DNA of 64,000 nt, taken from assembly GCA_036488815.1 (NCBI GenBank), contig DASXGX010000044.1, positions 23,936-87,935 of the forward strand. The letters run 5' to 3'. The stretch comes from Roseiarcus sp036488815 (GTDB lineage Bacteria > Pseudomonadota > Alphaproteobacteria > Rhizobiales > Beijerinckiaceae). A model generated the notes under the pieces. The model had not been told where the DNA came from. It did no database searches and saw nothing but the letters and a program-made list of their open reading frames with translations. Both the position numbers and the translations under genes were made by a program. Below are positions 53,652 through 62,573 of the stretch, in pieces. Numbering within the stretch: the first letter of the stretch is position 1; every line of letters starts with the position of its first letter.

Positions 53652-54719
53652 TTGGCTCAAGCGCTGCCATTGAGCCCCGTGTCCGGACGCCCGCCGCGGC
53701 GCGCTCCGCCTCTTGGCCATTTTCGGCCGGAGCGGGGGGCTCCGGGGCCATACGCCGCGCTGGACCTAGGGACAAACAACTGCCGTCTCCTGGTCGCGCG
53801 TCCGACCGCCGACGGCTTTCGCGTCGTCGACGCATTTTCCCGCATCGTCCGCCTGGGCGAAGGGCTTTCGCAGACCGGGCGGCTGAGCGAGGCGGCCATC
53901 CAGCGGACGCTCGAGGCGCTGCGCGTCTGCCGCGACAAGATGGTGTCGCGCGGCGTCTCCAGGGCCCGGCTCATTGCAACGGAGGCATGCCGCGCCGCCC
54001 AAAACGGCGCGGACTTCCTCGCCGAGGTGCATGAGCGCCTCGGGCTCCAGCTCGAAGTCGTCGACCGCGAGACCGAGGCCGCGCTCGCGGTCGCCGGCTG
54101 CGGCGAACTTGCGGACCGCGAGGCGGAGTCGATCGTTTTGTTCGACATCGGCGGCGGCTCTTCCGAGATCATCTGGCTCAACCGCACGCCGCGCGATATC
54201 ACCACTCCAGGCCGGATCGAGGCCTGGGAATCGCTTCGCCTGGGCGTCGTGTCGCTCGCCGAGACGTTCGGGGGCGACCTCGTCACGCCGGAGGTGTTCG
54301 TCGCCATGACGCAGCGCGTCGCCGAGGCGCTCGCCCCGTTTGCGGAGCGCGTCGCCAGTCACCGGCGCTGTGGCCGTTTCCACCTGCTCGGAACGTCCGG
54401 GACGGTCACCACCATTGCCGGCGTGCATCTCGACCTGCCGCGATACGATCGGCGCGTGATCGACGGCCTCTGGCTCACCAGCGCCGAGGTCGACGCGACG
54501 GTCTCGCGTCTGCGCGGCATGTCCTACGCCGAGCGGGCCGCCAACGCCTGCATCGGCATCGAACGAGCCGATCTCGTGCTGGCGGGTTGTGCAATCCTCG
54601 AGGCGATTCGCCTTCATTTCCCGGCTGAGCGGATACGGATCGCCGACCGGGGACTGCGCGAAGGCATCCTCACCCAGATGATGCGGGCCGACCGCGTCGG
54701 CCCTCACGCCAGGCCGTGA
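53652..54719 (+). CDS. Ppx/GppA family phosphatase
   Basis: 355-residue exopolyphosphatase/pppGpp phosphatase-type protein with an actin-like ATPase fold. YAALDLGTNNCRLLVA is the phosphate-1 loop, FDIGGGSSEIIW the phosphate-2 loop, and GTSGTVTTIAG completes the active site; ETEAALAVAGCGEL carries the catalytic Glu region. It is shorter than E. coli Ppx (513) because the C-terminal domains are missing, as is usual in Alphaproteobacteria. The TTG at 53652 has AAGGAG seven bases upstream and was chosen over the ATG at 53604. rlmE follows by one base. Confidence 0.88.
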   Translation: MAQALPLSPVSGRPPRRAPPLGHFRPERGAPGPYAALDLGTNNCRLLVARPTADGFRVVDAFSRIVRLGEGLSQTGRLSEAAIQRTLEALRVCRDKMVSRGVSRARLIATEACRAAQNGADFLAEVHERLGLQLEVVDRETEAALAVAGCGELADREAESIVLFDIGGGSSEIIWLNRTPRDITTPGRIEAWESLRLGVVSLAETFGGDLVTPEVFVAMTQRVAEALAPFAERVASHRRCGRFHLLGTSGTVTTIAGVHLDLPRYDRRVIDGLWLTSAEVDATVSRLRGMSYAERAANACIGIERADLVLAGCAILEAIRLHFPAERIRIADRGLREGILTQMMRADRVGPHARP

Positions 54720-54720
54720 G

Positions 54721-55458
54721 ATGACGACTGGAGGATCGGGGCGAGAAGGCGGCCGCGCGCTGAAGACCCGGGTGCGGACGGCGCGCAAGCGCTCGCTGTC
54801 CTCGACGCTGTGGCTCGAACGTCAGCTCAACGATCCCTTCGTCGCTCAGGCGCGGCGCGACGGTCTGCGCTCGCGGGCCGCCTACAAGCTGATCGAGATG
54901 GCGGAGAAGTACAAGCTCTTCAAGCCAGGCGGCCGCATCGTCGATCTCGGCGCGGCGCCTGGGGGCTGGAGCCAGGTCGCGGCCGCGGCCGTCAAGGCCG
55001 TCGAAGGCAAGGGGCGGGTGATCGGCATCGATCTGCTCGACATCGACCCGATCCCTGGTGTGGAGTTCAAGGTGATGGACTTCCACGACGCCGAGGCGCC
55101 GGATCGGCTTCGCGAGTGGCTGGGCGGCCTCGCCGACGGGGTGATGTCCGACATGGCCGCCAACGCGACCGGCCATCGCAAGACGGACCATCTCAGGATC
55201 GTCGGCCTCGCCGAGCTTGCGGCGGATTTCGCGATGAGCGTGCTCGCGCCGGGCGGCTTCTTTGTCGCCAAAGTGCTGCAAGGCGGCTCGGAGGGCGATT
55301 TGCTGGCGCGGCTGAAGCGCGACTTCGTCACCGTGCGGCATCTGAAGCCGAAGGCAAGCCGCGCTGACAGCGCAGAGCTCTATGTGCTCGCGACAGGCTT
55401 CCGCGGCACGCATTCCGAGAGAGAGCCGCCGAATGAGAACGGCTCAAGCGTTCGCTGA
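54721..55458 (+). CDS. rlmE: 23S rRNA (uridine-2'-O-)-methyltransferase RlmE (FtsJ/RrmJ)
   Basis: 245-residue SAM-dependent enzyme that methylates U2552 of 23S rRNA, important for 50S assembly. The catalytic K-D-K-E set is visible: Lys in RAAYKLIEM, Asp in DMAANATGH, Lys in FFVAKVLQGG and Glu near AELYVLATGF. The SAM loop is VDLGAAPGGWSQVA. The basic N-terminal arm (RTARKRSLSSTLWLERQLNDP) binds rRNA. It is translated directly after the Ppx/GppA gene, a conserved pair. Its last 15 bases overlap the convergent IclR gene. Confidence 0.94.
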   Translation: MTTGGSGREGGRALKTRVRTARKRSLSSTLWLERQLNDPFVAQARRDGLRSRAAYKLIEMAEKYKLFKPGGRIVDLGAAPGGWSQVAAAAVKAVEGKGRVIGIDLLDIDPIPGVEFKVMDFHDAEAPDRLREWLGGLADGVMSDMAANATGHRKTDHLRIVGLAELAADFAMSVLAPGGFFVAKVLQGGSEGDLLARLKRDFVTVRHLKPKASRADSAELYVLATGFRGTHSEREPPNENGSSVR

Positions 55459-56250
55459 CGCCGCTCCGCCGGGCTCCGCGTATCCGAGGCGGCTCGACAG
55501 ATCGCTCGCCGCCTCGACAAGCGCGCGCAGATAGGCGTCGCCGTTACGCAAGCCGTCCTCGCGCGGGGCGACGAGGCACAACGTGGCGACGCATACGCGG
55601 CCTGTGCGATAGACGGGCGCCGCGAAGCAGCGTGTGAAGGTGTCTACGACGCTGTCCATGGCGATCGAGCCTCGCCGCGCCGCCTCCCTCGCCTCGGCGA
55701 TGAAGTCGGCCGGTTGGAGGCGCCGTCCGTTGGGAAGGCGATAATCTTCGTCGGGAATGAGAGCAAGAATTTCGGCGTCGCTCAGGTGCGAGACGAGCAG
55801 CCGTCCGGAGGCTGTCCAGGGGATCGGCACCGGTTCGCCGACGTTCGAGGAAATGCGGAAGGGGCGCACTCCGTCGCGCGATTGGGCGACGGTGTATTTG
55901 TCGCCTTCGAGCAAGCACATCTGCGCCGTCTCGCGGGTATCCTCGGCGAGCTTGCTCAAGAGCCGCTCGCACTCGCGCATCAGGTCGAACTCTTCGGCGT
56001 AGGCCGTGCCGAAAAAATAGAGCCGGCGGCCGAGGAAGACCCGGCCGTCCTCGCCCCGGTGCTCGAGCGCCCCTTGACGAAGCAGGAGGTTGACGAGCTC
56101 GTAGACGGAGGAGCGCGGCGCGCCGATCCCGACCGCAATCTCGTTGGGCCGCGCCGGCTGACGGCGCAACCGCAGGAACTGCAAAATTTCGAAGGCGCGG
56201 TCGAGGCCGCGGGCCCGGCGATTGACCGCCTGATCCGAGAGGTCATCCAT
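55444..56250 (-). CDS. IclR family transcriptional regulator
   Basis: 268-residue regulator. The N-terminal winged helix has LDRAFEILQFLRLRRQPARPNEIAVGIGAPRSSVYELVNLLL. The C-terminal IclR ligand domain follows (YAEEFDLMRECERLLSKLAEDTRETAQMC, GEPVPIPWTASGRLLVSHL, CVATLCLVAP). It is the last gene of the minus-strand cluster that encodes RidA and an amino-acid importer, so it is likely to respond to an amino-acid-derived ligand and control that cluster and the divergent aldolase gene. A candidate operator is at 59775-59798. Confidence 0.9.
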   Translation of the reverse strand: MDDLSDQAVNRRARGLDRAFEILQFLRLRRQPARPNEIAVGIGAPRSSVYELVNLLLRQGALEHRGEDGRVFLGRRLYFFGTAYAEEFDLMRECERLLSKLAEDTRETAQMCLLEGDKYTVAQSRDGVRPFRISSNVGEPVPIPWTASGRLLVSHLSDAEILALIPDEDYRLPNGRRLQPADFIAEAREAARRGSIAMDSVVDTFTRCFAAPVYRTGRVCVATLCLVAPREDGLRNGDAYLRALVEAASDLSSRLGYAEPGGAASANA

Positions 56251-56308
56251 GCGGCGCCTCCGAGGCGGACCCGCGGCTCGACATTTCGTGCTCCGTCACG
56301 TGTTCAGG

Positions 56309-56692
56309 TCACTTGGCCTTGTAGGCGACGCAGTCGATCTCGACTTTGCAGTCGACCATCATGCGCGATTGCACGCAAGCGCGGGCGGGCGGCGCGACGC
56401 CGAAGTACTCCGCATAGACCGCGTTGAAGGCGGCGAAGTCGCGGGGATCGTCGAGCCAGACGCCGACCCGGACCACGTCACGGAGGTCGTAGCCGGCCTC
56501 GTGGAGGATGGCGACGACGTTCTCGATCGCTTTGCGCGCCTGGGGGACGACGCCGCCGCCGATGATCTCGCCGTTCTCCATCGACACCTGGCCGGAGACA
56601 TAGAGCCAGCCGTCCGCCTCGACCGCCCGTGCGAAGGGCAGGGGCTGTTTTCCTGCGCCGGTCTCGCCGGCGCCGTACCGCTTGATCGTCAA
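56309..56692 (-). CDS. RidA family enamine/imine deaminase
   Basis: 127-residue protein of the RidA/YjgF family, which releases ammonia from reactive 2-aminoacrylate made by PLP dehydratases. ADGWLYVSGQVSMENGEIIGG, QARKAIENVVAILHEAGYDLRDVVRVGVWLDD and PARACVQSRMMVDCKVEIDCVAY are typical; the catalytic Arg is in the CVQSRM stretch. The TTG start has GGAGAG upstream. Gene context beside an amino-acid importer and a D-threonine aldolase-type gene fits a role in clearing enamine by-products of that pathway. Confidence 0.9.
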   Translation of the reverse strand: MTIKRYGAGETGAGKQPLPFARAVEADGWLYVSGQVSMENGEIIGGGVVPQARKAIENVVAILHEAGYDLRDVVRVGVWLDDPRDFAAFNAVYAEYFGVAPPARACVQSRMMVDCKVEIDCVAYKAK

Positions 56693-56704
56693 TGAACTCT
56701 CCGA

Positions 56705-57478
56705 CTACTTGGTGAACTGCGATGATTTGAGGAATTCGGCCAGGCGTTCGCTCCGTGGCCGGTTGAACATCTCGCGCGGATCGCCTTCTTCGCCGATCCG
56801 GCCCTGGTTCATGAAGATGACGCGCGTCGACACTTCGTAGGCGAAGCGCATTTCGTGGGTGACGATGAGCATGCTCATGCCGTCCGCGGCGAGGCCCTTG
56901 ATGACCTGCAGAACCTCGCTGACGAGTTCCGGATCGAGCGCCGACGTGACCTCGTCGAACAGCATGAGTTTCGGATTCATGGCGATGGCGCGCGCGATGG
57001 CGACACGCTGCTGCTGTCCGCCCGAGAGCTGGCCAGGGTAATGTCCGGCGCGGCTCGTGAGGCCGACGCGGTCGAGCCATTTCTCGGCGACGGCGCGCGC
57101 CTCGTCGCGCGTCATGCGCTTGACCTTGACGAGGCCGAGCATGACGTTGTCGATCGCGTTCATGTGCGGGAACAGATTGAATTGCTGAAACGCCATGCCA
57201 GTCAGCGCACGCTGGCGCGTAATCTCGCGCTCCTTCTTGCGCCGCCGCTTGCCGCCGACGGATTCGTAGCCGATCTCCTCCCCGTCGATGCGGATCGAGC
57301 CGCCCTCGAATTCCTCGAGCATGTTGATGCAACGCAGCATCGTCGTCTTGCCGGAACCGGAGGAGCCGATGACGCTGATCACTTCGCCGCGCCGCATGAC
57401 GCAGTCGACGCCCTTGAGGACTTCGACCAGGCCAAAGCGCTTGTGCAAGTCGCGGATTTCGAGAAGGGTGTCGGACAT
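56705..57478 (-). CDS. Polar amino-acid ABC transporter ATP-binding protein
   Basis: 257-residue ATPase of the GlnQ/HisP type. Walker A is GSSGSGKTT (residues ~38-46), Q-loop FQQFNLFPHM, signature LSGGQQQRVAIARA and Walker B LMLFDEVTSALDPE. The insert ESVGGKRRRKKEREITRQ is basic and longer than in GlnQ. It energises the two adjacent permeases. The gene lies between a permease (8 bases) and RidA (12 bases), in one operon. Confidence 0.94.
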   Translation of the reverse strand: MSDTLLEIRDLHKRFGLVEVLKGVDCVMRRGEVISVIGSSGSGKTTMLRCINMLEEFEGGSIRIDGEEIGYESVGGKRRRKKEREITRQRALTGMAFQQFNLFPHMNAIDNVMLGLVKVKRMTRDEARAVAEKWLDRVGLTSRAGHYPGQLSGGQQQRVAIARAIAMNPKLMLFDEVTSALDPELVSEVLQVIKGLAADGMSMLIVTHEMRFAYEVSTRVIFMNQGRIGEEGDPREMFNRPRSERLAEFLKSSQFTK

Positions 57479-57486
57479 GACGCGTC

Positions 57487-58155
57487 TCAGGTCGGAAGGG
57501 CGACGCGGCGCTCGATGGCGCGCCCGAGCCGTTCGATGGCGAAATTGACGGCGAAATAGAGCAAGCCGGCGAAGAGATAGAACTCGAGGCTGAGGAAGGT
57601 GCGCGAGATCAACTCCTGGACCCTCAGCAGCAGCTCGCCGACGCCGATGATCGACAGCAGCGTCGAAGCTTTCACCATCTCGACCGCCGTATTGACCCAG
57701 GCGGGCAGCATCTGCCGCAGCGCCTGCGGCCACAGCACGTAGGCGAAGGTCTGCGAGAACGTCAGGCCGATCGCCTTGGCGGCCTCGGTCTGTCCTGCGG
57801 CGATGGCCTGCAAGGCGCCGCGGACGATCTCGCCGACATGCGAGCCGCAAAAGACGGTCAGCGCGAGCACGCCCGCATCGAAGGGCGGCAAATCGACGCC
57901 GACGACGCCGAGCACGTAATAGCTCGCGAACACGAGGACCAGCACAGGCGTGCCGCGGATGAAATCAGTGTAGCCGCGCGCGAGCCAACGCGCCGGCTTG
58001 GGGCCGTAGGTCAGCACCAGTCCGACGCCGACGCCGAGCAAAGTGCCGAGGACGATCGACAGCGCTGAAATCGCGATCGTGACGCCGAGACCCTTGAGGA
58101 TCGCGAAGCGCGCCAGATAGACGTCATTGAATAGGGCTGCAAAATCCATTTGCAT
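57487..58155 (-). CDS. Amino-acid ABC transporter permease (HisM/GlnP type)
   Basis: 222-residue inner-membrane permease with about five spans. It has the EAA-like loop GALQAIAAGQTEAAKAIGLTFSQTF typical of polar amino-acid permeases, and YTDFIRGTPVLVLVF. It begins at ATG 58155 in a TGATG overlap with the stop of the first permease; an ATG at 58149 is an alternative with a better-placed AGG. Two different permeases in this operon indicate a heterodimeric channel, as in HisQM. Confidence 0.92.
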   Translation of the reverse strand: MQMDFAALFNDVYLARFAILKGLGVTIAISALSIVLGTLLGVGVGLVLTYGPKPARWLARGYTDFIRGTPVLVLVFASYYVLGVVGVDLPPFDAGVLALTVFCGSHVGEIVRGALQAIAAGQTEAAKAIGLTFSQTFAYVLWPQALRQMLPAWVNTAVEMVKASTLLSIIGVGELLLRVQELISRTFLSLEFYLFAGLLYFAVNFAIERLGRAIERRVALPT

Positions 58156-58817
58156 CACCTGGGAATGGCGATGCGGCGCTCGGCCACGCGGATGAGCGCG
58201 GCGAGCACGGAGCATGTGGCGACATAGAGCAGGCTGGTCACGATCCAAGTCTCGACGACGCGGAACGTCTCGACGTTGATCTTGCGGGCCTCGAACGTCA
58301 GCTCAGGAATCGCGATCGCGGCGGCGAGCGAAGTGTCCTTGAAGAGGGAGATGAAGGTCGAGCCGAGCGAGGGCAGGGCGTTGCGCAGCATCAACGGCAG
58401 AATGACCGACATGCGGATCTGACTCTCGCGCAGGCCGATCGCGAGACCCGCCTCGCGCAGGCCGGGCGGCACCGCGGCGAGGCCGGCGCGAAACACCTCG
58501 GCCAGATAGGCGCCGGAATAGACCGCCAGCGTCAGCACGAAGCTCGTCGTCTTGCTCAGCGACACTCCGAGTTGCGGCAGGCCGAAATAGACGAACAGGA
58601 TCAGCACGAGGATCGGCGTGTTGCGGATGATCGTCACGTAGGTCTGCGCGGGACCGCGCCGCATCCGCGACTTCACAGTCAGGTTGAAAGCGACGAAGAT
58701 GCCGATCGCGCAGCCGATCAACACGCCGCCGAAGGCGAGGGCGAGCGACAGCCCCAGGCCATCGAGCAGCAGGTCGAAGCTGCGCCAGACGGCGGCGAAA
58801 TTCAGCGTGTAGCCCAT
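58155..58817 (-). CDS. Amino-acid ABC transporter permease (HisQ/GlnP type)
   Basis: 220-residue permease with about five spans. TYVTIIRNTPILVLILFVYFG and the EAA-loop FRAGLAAVPPGLREAGLAIGLRESQIRMSVILP are standard for the family. It is the partner of the downstream permease in a heterodimer. The ATG lies 69 bases after the binding-protein stop, with no terminator visible between them. The operon order is binding protein, two permeases, ATPase. Confidence 0.92.
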   Translation of the reverse strand: MGYTLNFAAVWRSFDLLLDGLGLSLALAFGGVLIGCAIGIFVAFNLTVKSRMRRGPAQTYVTIIRNTPILVLILFVYFGLPQLGVSLSKTTSFVLTLAVYSGAYLAEVFRAGLAAVPPGLREAGLAIGLRESQIRMSVILPLMLRNALPSLGSTFISLFKDTSLAAAIAIPELTFEARKINVETFRVVETWIVTSLLYVATCSVLAALIRVAERRIAIPR

Positions 58818-58886
58818 CGAGAAGCGCCTCGCGCTTGGCGGCGCGGCGAGCCGGCGAGTAGCCCTGCCGCCGCGCTCGTGTTCGCT

Positions 58887-59738
58887 TTACTTGCTGCTGT
58901 ATTCGACCGGGAAGCCGATGGTGGGCGGCGGAAGATCCTTGCCGAACCAGGTCTTGAACGACTTGGCGTAGGAGTCGAACTCGACGCCGGTCATCGCCTC
59001 GTGCAGCGCGGTGTTGACGAAGTTGAGCCAATCCTGGTCGCCGCGCTTGACCGCGCAGGCGTAGGTCTGCGGATCCCAACCGTAGCCGGCGTCGCGATAG
59101 CGGCCAGGGTTTTGCAGCATGTACCAGGCGAGCGAGGACTGGTCGGTGGCCGCCGCGTCGGCGCGGCCCGAATTGAGCGCCTGATAGATGAGGTCGACCG
59201 ACTCGTACTGATCGACCTTGGCCTGCGGCAGCGCGGCGTGGACCATCGCCTCGGCGTAGACGTTCTGCAGCACGGAGATCGTCACGGCTGATCCGGCCGC
59301 CTTGAGCGCCTGGTAGTTGGCGTACTTGCTGTCGTTCTTGAGCATCAGGCCGACGCCCTCGCGATAGTAGGGAATCGTGAACGCGACCTGCTGGGCGCGC
59401 TCGCCCGTCACCGTCATGAACTGGCAGGTGATGTCGACCTTGTCGGTCGTGATGTTGGGAATGCGCGCGTCCGACGACTGGATGACGAAGTCGATCTTGT
59501 CGGGATCGCCGAACAGCGCCTTGGCGATGATCCGGCCCATGTCGATGTCGAACCCTTGCAGCTTGTCGTCGGCGCTCTTGAAATGCCAGGGCGCGTTGGT
59601 GCTGCCGGTGCCCATGACCAGCCGGCCGCGCGCCAGTACTTTGTCGAGCTTGCTTTGAGTTTGCTGCGCGCCGGCCGGCGTCGCCGCCGCAAAGGCGAGG
59701 GCGGCGAGGGCCGCCGCCGCGGTGACCAGGAATTTCAT
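58887..59738 (-). CDS. Amino-acid ABC transporter substrate-binding protein
   Basis: 283-residue periplasmic binding protein (SBP_bac_3 type) with a Sec signal peptide (cleavage near AGAQ). The mature part has RLVMGTGSTNAPWHFKSADDKLQGFDIDMGRIIAKAL, the Asp/Arg region of an alpha-amino-acid site, and DQSSLAWYMLQNPGRY. GGGAGG lies eight bases before the ATG at 59738, so this start was preferred to upstream ATGs. It is the first gene of the uptake operon and divergent from the aldolase gene. The substrate is an amino acid; possibly a D-amino or hydroxy-amino acid, from context. Confidence 0.92.
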   Translation of the reverse strand: MKFLVTAAAALAALAFAAATPAGAQQTQSKLDKVLARGRLVMGTGSTNAPWHFKSADDKLQGFDIDMGRIIAKALFGDPDKIDFVIQSSDARIPNITTDKVDITCQFMTVTGERAQQVAFTIPYYREGVGLMLKNDSKYANYQALKAAGSAVTISVLQNVYAEAMVHAALPQAKVDQYESVDLIYQALNSGRADAAATDQSSLAWYMLQNPGRYRDAGYGWDPQTYACAVKRGDQDWLNFVNTALHEAMTGVEFDSYAKSFKTWFGKDLPPPTIGFPVEYSSK

Positions 59739-59774
59739 CGCTTGGACCTCCCAGACAAGTGAATTGATATCCGC

Positions 59775-59798
59775 TATTGTGGACACATGTCTCAAATA
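59775..59798. promoter_or_regulatory. Candidate operator between importer and aldolase genes
   Basis: TATTGTGGACA (59775-59785) and TGTCTCAAATA (59788-59798) form an inverted repeat matching at 8 of 11 pairs around CA. It is placed in the divergent intergenic region, 37 bases before the importer start, and is a reasonable binding site for the clustered IclR regulator. TTGACA at 59804-59809 (plus strand) may be the -35 of the aldolase gene. Confidence 0.42.
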
Positions 59799-59874
59799 AT
59801 GGATTGACAAACCGAAGCACCGGACGTTTTTCTTGTCAAGCTCCGTCATCGGGCCAGCATTCGAGGAGGATCAT

Positions 59875-60930
59875 TTGGTCGAGGCGATCTCCACTCCGGC
59901 CGTCGTCGTCGATGTCGACGTCGCCGAGCGTAACATCGCGCGATTTCAGGGCTATGCGGATTCGCATGGCCTCAAGGTGCGGCCGCATATCAAGACCCAC
60001 AAGCTGCCGGCGATCGCCGAGATGCAGCTTCGCGCCGGCGCGATCGGGATCACCTGCCAGAAGGTCTCGGAGGCCGAGGCGATGGCCGCGGGCAGCGACG
60101 CCATTCGCGACATCCTGCTCACCTACAACATCGTCGGCGACGACAAGCTTCGCGCGTTGAGGGCGCTCGCCGGTCGGGTCAAGCTCGCGGTCGTCGCCGA
60201 CAGCGCGACCGTGATCGACGGCCTCTCCGCCGCCTTCGCCTCGGCCTCGCCGCTGACTGTGCTGGTCGAATGCAACGTCGGCGCCGACCGATGCGGCGTC
60301 GGAACGCCCGAGGAGGCGGGCGAACTTGCCCGGCGCATAGCGGCTGCGCCGGGCCTCGCCTTTGGCGGCCTGATGACCTACCCGCCCGTCGGCGGAGCGG
60401 CCAAGGTGCAGGCGTTCATGACGGCGGCGAAAGGCTTGATCGAGGCGTCGGGGCTCGCCGTTCCCTGCATCACCTCAGGCGGAACGCCCGACATGATGCG
60501 GGCGCACGAAGCGCCGGTGACGACCGAATACCGGCCTGGCACCTATGTCTACAACGACCGTTCGCTTGTCGCGCGCGGCGTCTGCGGCTGGGACGACTGC
60601 GCGCTCACCGTGCTGGCGACGGTGGTTTCGACCCCAGCGCCGAACCGAGCGATCATCGACGCCGGCAGCAAGACCCTCACCTCCGATCTCCTGGGCCTGA
60701 CGGGCCATGGTCATGTGCTTGGCCGTCCCGATCTCGTCATCGATCAGCTCTCTGAGGAGCACGGGCGTCTCATCGCGACCGAGCGGCCGACCGGCTTGCG
60801 GGTCGGGGATCGGCTGCGCATCGTCCCCAATCACGCTTGCGTCGTCACCAACATGGTCGATGCGGTGCATGTCGTGCGCGGCGGCGAAACCGCGGTGTGG
60901 CCGGTGGCCGCGCGCGGCAAGATCGTTTGA
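59875..60930 (+). CDS. D-threonine aldolase / D-hydroxyaspartate dehydratase-type PLP enzyme
   Basis: 351-residue PLP enzyme of the alanine-racemase-fold DSD1/D-TA family. The PLP lysine is Lys40 in RPHIKTHK, metal ligands His320 and Cys322 lie in VPNHACVV, and ITSGGTPDMM holds the PLP phosphate. Members cleave D-threonine to glycine and acetaldehyde or dehydrate D-serine / D-hydroxyaspartate. The TTG at 59875 follows GAGGAGGATCAT and gives the standard family start; an in-frame TTG at 59833 lacks a ribosome-binding site. Context with RidA (aminoacrylate clearing) favours a dehydratase or a threonine/serine-like substrate, without proof. Confidence 0.9.
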   Translation: MVEAISTPAVVVDVDVAERNIARFQGYADSHGLKVRPHIKTHKLPAIAEMQLRAGAIGITCQKVSEAEAMAAGSDAIRDILLTYNIVGDDKLRALRALAGRVKLAVVADSATVIDGLSAAFASASPLTVLVECNVGADRCGVGTPEEAGELARRIAAAPGLAFGGLMTYPPVGGAAKVQAFMTAAKGLIEASGLAVPCITSGGTPDMMRAHEAPVTTEYRPGTYVYNDRSLVARGVCGWDDCALTVLATVVSTPAPNRAIIDAGSKTLTSDLLGLTGHGHVLGRPDLVIDQLSEEHGRLIATERPTGLRVGDRLRIVPNHACVVTNMVDAVHVVRGGETAVWPVAARGKIV

Positions 60931-60953
60931 GCGGCGCGGCTTCGCCGCCTTTT
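60931..60953 (+). terminator. Rho-independent terminator of the aldolase gene
   Basis: GCGGCG (60931-60936) and CGCCGC (60943-60948) pair around CGGCTT, then CTTTTC follows. It lies directly after the aldolase stop and before the convergent MFS gene. Confidence 0.6.
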
Positions 60954-60954
60954 C

Positions 60955-62379
60955 TCAACTGGTCGCCGCTCCCGGCGCCGTCGTTTCGGCGACGAGACGC
61001 TGGCCCGACACCTGCGCGCCGGCGTCGGGTTTCAGGCGCAGGAAGATCGGGACTGAGCCCAAGGTGACCAGCGCGACGACGCCGAAGGTCAGCGTCATGT
61101 CGCGCGCCACGAGTTCGCCGCCGCTGAGCCCGTAGCGAAACGCTTCGACGCTCGCGGCGGCGATGGCGACGCCGATCGCTCCGGACATCTGCTGAGCGAC
61201 GCTGGCGAAGCTGGTCGCGCGGCTCATGCGCGCCTGGTCGACGTCGGCGTAGATGATGGCGTTGAGCGCGGTGAATTCGAGCGAACGGAAGAATCCGCCG
61301 ACCAGCAGCGGCGCGAGCATCAGCCAGTGCGGCGTCTGCACGCCGAAGAGGCCGTACGAGGCGATGAACGCCGCTGAAAGGACGGCGTTGAAGATCAGCA
61401 CCCGACGGAAGCCGATCCGGCGCAGAATGGTCGCGGCGGAAAATTTCATCGCCATCGCGCCGGCGGCCGCGGCGAAAGTAAGCGAGCCCGATTCGAAGGG
61501 CGTCAGACCGAATCCGATCTGCAGCAGCAGCGGCAGCAGGAAGGGGATCGCGCCGATGCCGATGCGAAAGATGAAGCCGCCGACGACGCCGGCGAAGAAG
61601 GTCGGCGTCCTCAATAAACCGAGGTCGATGATCGCGTCGGGAACTCTCCGGGCGTGGCGCACGTAGGCGACGAGCAACGCCAGGCCGCCGACGATCAACG
61701 TCGCCATGACGCTCGCCGGCGCGAGATTGCTGCCGAGCAGCGTCAGGCCGAAGATCAGCGACAGCAGCCCCGGCCCGGAAAGGAAAAAGCCTTTGAAGTC
61801 GAAACGCCCGACGTCGCGTTCGCGAATGTTCTCGATGAAACGCAGCGTCAGCGCGACGCCGATGAGGCCGATCGGGACGTTGATCCAGAAAATCCAGCGC
61901 CACTGGAAATAGGTGGTGATGAAGCCGCCGAGGGGCGGCCCTACGACCGGGCCGATCAACGCGGGAACGGTGAGATAGGCGAGGGCGTTCACCATCTGCG
62001 ACTTCGGCGTCGAGCGAAGCAGCACGAGACGGCCGACTGGCACCATCATCGCGCCGCCAAACCCCTGGAACACACGCGCCGCAATCAGCGTCGGCAGGGA
62101 GGTGGAAGCGCCGCAGCAGATCGAGCCGAGCGTGAAGGTGATGATTGCCGAGCAGAACACGGTCCGCGCCCCGAGCTTGTCGGCGACCCAGCCGGAAGCG
62201 GGGATGAACACCGCCAGCGTCAGCATATAGGACGTCAGCGCGAGTTTGAGGACGATCGGATCCTGCTTGAGATCCTGCGCGATGGCCGGCAGCGACGTCG
62301 CCAGAACGGTCCCGTCCATGTTTTCCATGAACAGGGCCGTGGCGACGATCAAGGCCGTGAGGATGGTGGTGTGGCGCAT
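60955..62379 (-). CDS. MFS transporter, DHA2 family (EmrB/QacA-like drug efflux)
   Basis: 474-residue membrane transporter with 12-14 predicted spans. DHA2 marks include NMDGTVLATSLPAIAQDL (motif with the membrane Asp in TM1), GWVADKLGARTVFCSAI (motif A), RVFQGFGGAMMVPVGRLVLL (motif B) and GPVVGPPLGGFI (motif C of antiporters). It should export drugs or metabolites by proton antiport. No EmrA-type adaptor or TetR regulator is adjacent. It is convergent with the aldolase gene. Confidence 0.93.
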   Translation of the reverse strand: MRHTTILTALIVATALFMENMDGTVLATSLPAIAQDLKQDPIVLKLALTSYMLTLAVFIPASGWVADKLGARTVFCSAIITFTLGSICCGASTSLPTLIAARVFQGFGGAMMVPVGRLVLLRSTPKSQMVNALAYLTVPALIGPVVGPPLGGFITTYFQWRWIFWINVPIGLIGVALTLRFIENIRERDVGRFDFKGFFLSGPGLLSLIFGLTLLGSNLAPASVMATLIVGGLALLVAYVRHARRVPDAIIDLGLLRTPTFFAGVVGGFIFRIGIGAIPFLLPLLLQIGFGLTPFESGSLTFAAAAGAMAMKFSAATILRRIGFRRVLIFNAVLSAAFIASYGLFGVQTPHWLMLAPLLVGGFFRSLEFTALNAIIYADVDQARMSRATSFASVAQQMSGAIGVAIAAASVEAFRYGLSGGELVARDMTLTFGVVALVTLGSVPIFLRLKPDAGAQVSGQRLVAETTAPGAATS

Positions 62380-62573
62380 CGGGTACCGGGCTTGTCGGGT
62401 CGACTTGTGGCGCCGGGTCCGCCGCGCAGCAAGCTCCGCCGGGGCAAGCGTTTCCTATTGGCCGGTCACGTTTGGGTGAAAAATTCGCGCCGTCTGTGGG
62501 TCCAGACTGTTATGAAGCGCTTGCCGCTGAATGCCGCTCTCTGCGCGGCATGACAACCCACCAGCGCACGGTT

